From the NCBI GenBank assembly GCA_015179025.1, contig WHUX01000123.1, positions 1 to 64,000 of the forward strand: a stretch of 64,000 nucleotides of DNA, read 5' to 3'. Origin of the DNA: Terfezia claveryi. Its lineage: Eukaryota > Ascomycota > Pezizomycetes > Pezizales > Pezizaceae. Under the pieces are notes generated by a model. The model saw only the letters and a program-made list of their open reading frames with translations, ran no database searches and was not told where the DNA came from. Shown piece after piece: positions 61,041-64,000 of the stretch. The translations under genes and the position numbers were made by a program. Numbering within the stretch: position 1 is the first letter of the stretch; the number at the start of each line of letters is the position of its first letter.

Positions 61041-62540
61041 GTGAGGTGTAGGTTTTGGAGGTAATGGTAATGGTTAATAATGGTGGGGAGTGATGTGGGG
61101 ACTGGAGTTTTAAGTTATACGACGATGATGATTGATTGTCCCACCGCCGTGATATGGATTTGGTGATGAGGAATAAGGGCCCAGATGAGGATCTCACACA
61201 CGGGATATGCGGAGCATATAGTTTTCTTACATTCGAGTTTTACCGTTGTTGCATATTTTCTTTCATTCCGTGGCCTTGGAGACCTTTTGGTTGGTTTTTA
61301 TTATTAGCTGTTCTCCCATCCCTTCCTCCCTTTTCCTCTTCTTCTTCCTTTTTTTCTTTTTTTTGCACATGATTCCCTATGGTTTGGTTCATGCGGGTAA
61401 GCCTTTGCGTGTTTTTTTTTTCTTTTTTTTTCCTTTCTTTCTCTTTTGTTTCGATTAAAAATTGAAGATGGCATGCATAGAATATGCACATATGTGCATT
61501 GATATTGTTTGATTATTGTGATATCAATTGATCTTGTAGGAGCGAGAGCGAGCATGTTTACTGTGTTTTTTTTTTTTGTGGTGTGTGTGTGTGTAACTTC
61601 ACATCAAACTAGTGTATGTATACATGTGTGTGTGAGAGAGCGAATACATTTTAAGTTAATTAGCTTTGAATGCAGTAGATATTGGCGATGTGTACCGTTG
61701 TGGCCTGACACCTGGGTTGCGTGTGACGTTGACGGGGTCGGAGATAAGGGCCCCGGGGGGAAGGGTTGGCGGGGGAAGGAAAGGGGGGGCATATGATACC
61801 GTAAGGTTTTGTTTGTGTGGTTAAAAGTACAGTATGATAGGGCATGATGATGCAGGGAAGTTGTGCATGATAGGGAAGGGGGAGGGGAGAGGAGGGGAGA
61901 GGAGGGGAGAGGAGGGGAGAGGAGGGGAGGGGAGGGGAGGGGGGGTTTTGATATGGTACGGTACGATACGATACGATACTTGGCCCCCCTTGAGAGGGGG
62001 ACACTATTCTAGTTTATACTTTGCTGCATATGTGTCGTGTATATATGTATAAATACTGTATATATGCGTGGCTTATCTGAAAGTTGCCACTATCTACGAT
62101 AATAACGTAGAAGGAAGAATATATGATTTGTTTCTAGCTTATAATATATTGATATTGTATCTAGGGAGCTAGAGACTTGAGACTTATTACTTATATCAGG
62201 ATTCTAGCCAACATTTAAGATCGCTGACTTCAGGGTAACACCAAAAAGAGCCAGCTTGACTTAATCATAATAATGTCATAAAGAGGGAGGGGTTAAGACA
62301 TTAGCTTGTGGAATATGGGAGCAGGGGTTTTGCGTATAACTATTATTTTCATTTGTGTGTAAGGGGTAGTCTGGCCAACCAGACTATGTAAAGGGGTAGG
62401 TTTATGTGCGATGTTGCGAATGTTAGCCTAACCGAGGCTCAGACCTTAGTAGTAGTGTGTGTAGCTAGCTGTCTTGAGTAACTGTATTTCTCTGTGAAGA
62501 TTTCCTGCGGTGATCGTTGGTCTAGTGACTATAGTGGTTT
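61041..62540. other. Low-complexity region right of RHO4
   Basis: 1.5 kb with no gene. It is T-rich with long T/C runs (61330-61450), and TG/GT and AG dinucleotide runs (61570-61640). The G-rich minisatellite at 61874-61947 and a GATAC pentanucleotide run (61957-61979) follow. A 20-bp palindrome TAGTCTGGCCAACCAGACTA is at 62367-62386. Confidence 0.6.
61874..61947 (+). repeat. G-rich minisatellite, GGAGGGGAGA units
   Basis: A 10-bp unit GGAGGGGAGA is repeated about five times and then shortens to GGAGGGGAGG and a G-run. The plus strand carries many GGGG tracts and should be able to form G-quadruplexes. No gene overlaps it. Confidence 0.85.
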
Positions 62541-62544
62541 CTAT

Positions 62545-62690
62545 ATTTGTATCCTTCTTTAATAGCAGCTCCACGACGTCTAAATGTCCTTTCTGTGCGG
62601 TAATGTAGAGTGCCCCCCTTCCTGTGAGGTATGGTTACTTTAGTGCCATAGGGAGGGCTGGGTCTCCATAGAGATATAAGTCATTTTGTG
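62545..62690 (-). pseudogene. Ankyrin-repeat protein fragment, broken
   Basis: Read on the minus strand, about 62540-62630 encodes GRGALYITAQKGHLDVVELL followed by LKKDTNIE. This is a good match to the ankyrin consensus (G-x-TPLH-x-AA-x2-GH-x2-VV-x-LLL-x2-GA). The upstream frame contains a TAA stop and no start is visible. The downstream frame soon loses any repeat pattern. It appears to be the remnant of an ankyrin-repeat gene or of a gene cut by rearrangement. The edges are approximate. Confidence 0.6.
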
Positions 62691-64000
62691 GATTCGCTGT
62701 ATTTGCTAGATTCCGTAGAATCTGAGCTCTATCAAATACCTGGCGCAATCAAGCCATCGGTGTAATAATTCTCTAAATATTTGATTCTCTCTTCCCTGTT
62801 TCCACCACTCGGTGTAGGTGGTTATATTAGGGTATTTGGTGTGCGTTTGAGGTGGCAAGGTAAGACCTTAATAGTGAGGGGCCATATCCAGATATGTTTC
62901 TGCGGTAACTCTGTCACGTTTACCACTCGGAAAAAAGTTCAATGTAAATTAGTCTCGTGACTAGTTGCACTGGAATTCACCAGGGCAAGGGATGAAACTG
63001 TTTGTAAAGTTCAACCTAGTCTGGTTAAGTTCAACCATAGTCGACGAATATAATTCGGTTGTTTCCGGTCTCAATCTTTTGGTCCATGTGACTCTTCCAA
63101 CGAACTTTTGGAGCACAGAAGTGTACCAAGACATCTCCTCCGTCATCTCCACGCTGTCCCCTCCCCAGTTCTTCCTTCTCCTTGGTATAGTAGATCACGG
63201 CAATAACTTGTCCACCAACATTGAGCTAACTCTGAAACAGCATTTGAGCACGCTCAGTGGGTGTTGTTGCTTTTGGCCAGTTGATGCTCGACCCAATTGC
63301 TTGGAGTCAAGTTCGACATTTCTCTACCTAGGTCAATCTATCCGCAACCAGCGGCGGCAAGAGCTGCTCAAACCTCGCCATTTGTGGCCTTGACTTCGGG
63401 GACAAATGTGGAGCTCGATTCAGTGGATGCAGAGCTGGTTGCTTTGGTAGATCTAAGGGGCGTTACATTGCTCATAAAAGCCTTTATCAACCTCTGTAAA
63501 TCCTCTCTTATTGCAGCTTTCGTTCATTCAAGTATGTTTTGATGAGTCTCCAGGAGCCGTAAAATCAACTACAAACCTGAAAGTCGCACACCTTTTGGAT
63601 ATTTTTTTGGTAAGGTTATCCCTCATTACCTCTCCAATCCACCTTCTCTTTTTTCACCCCTACCGGCCCTTTGATATTCACTGCGAACCTCCTCCATGCC
63701 CTGTGCCACCGTCTTCTCTTTTTTTTCACTCCCCCCATCTCTGACTTGCATAATTCTAGTCTTCGACGACGTTCACTGATTATTGACCTAACATTTTCCA
63801 TTACCTACTCAGAAGTCACCGGACCTCTTCAACTCTCGTAGCTCACCCAACAAGTCGACTTGCTGTGCTGTTGCCTTTAATGCCGTATCGAAAGCGTGCA
63901 TGCAACTCTGGTATATGTCTTTATGTCTCATAAGTAACCGCAGCAACCTCTACTACCTGCCACTGCGGATAGGAGATCCAGCCAGGGAACGTTTGGTGAG
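62691..64000. other. Right end of the window, no recognisable gene
   Basis: Open frames up to 142 codons occur (62965-63393 plus strand), but none shows known motifs. A TAGTCTGGTTAAG motif is at 63019-63031. Composition is ordinary, and a decayed mobile element or a gene continuing outside the window cannot be excluded. Confidence 0.4.

Noticed and set aside
62965..63393. 142-codon open frame near the right end
   Set aside because: No known domain and no plausible splice-linked conserved blocks. The opposite strand looks equally poor.

Overview
This window looks like nuclear DNA of a filamentous ascomycete (Pezizomycotina). The evidence is short spliceosomal introns (mostly 47-79 bp, with CTAAC/CTGAC-like branch sites), fungal-specific genes (DASH subunits, Mdv1, an Rho4-type GTPase), and long AT-rich blocks carrying the CpA-to-TpA scars of repeat-induced point mutation (RIP). 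Class or species cannot be read from the sequence with confidence.

Left part (1-22.45 kb) is mobile-element DNA without host genes. It opens with a cluster of TAGTCTGG-type motifs (1-780), a 206-bp tandem repeat (about 1490-2195) and a decayed Plavaka-type DNA transposase with a C2H2 finger (2164-5262), broken by frameshifts rather than RIP. Then comes an AT-rich, ORF-free RIP block (about 5.83-10.66 kb). It is split from a second AT-rich block (17.06-22.45 kb) by a full-length Ty3/Gypsy chromodomain retrotransposon (10658-17056; 656-bp LTRs; AACTT target duplication). The younger element sits inside an older, heavily RIPped copy of the same family. Several roughly 190-210 bp perfect-hairpin (MITE-like) repeats lie in the AT-rich DNA, one of them inside the older Gypsy copy.

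Right part (22.5-64 kb) is a gene-rich euchromatic segment. Left to right: TBC-domain Rab GAP (-), DENN-domain protein (+), long kinesin (+), DASH subunit Dad1 (+), GMP synthase (-), Mdv1-like mitochondrial fission adaptor (+), Bcp1 (-), single-pass membrane protein with cytosolic SH3 domain (+), Cyp10/PPIL3 cyclophilin (+), DASH subunit Dad3 (+), mitochondrial ribosomal protein uS5m (-), Rho4-type GTPase (+), and a broken ankyrin-repeat fragment (-). Exon structures were worked out by reading splice sites and checking that phases join into one frame.

The genes are mostly housekeeping and cell-architecture functions: spindle and microtubules (kinesin, Dad1, Dad3), membrane traffic (TBC and DENN regulators of Rabs), mitochondria (Mdv1, uS5m), septation and polarity (Rho4, SH3 membrane protein), purine synthesis, and ribosome or lipid-kinase chaperoning (Bcp1). 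No biosynthetic cluster, CRISPR array, rRNA or convincing tRNA was seen. The most unusual signals are the dispersed TAGTCTGG palindromic motif found both in the transposon end and singly between genes, the same-family nested retrotransposon, the array of 22-bp palindromes in its LTRs, and the 206-bp repeats that resemble the start of the transposase zinc finger.
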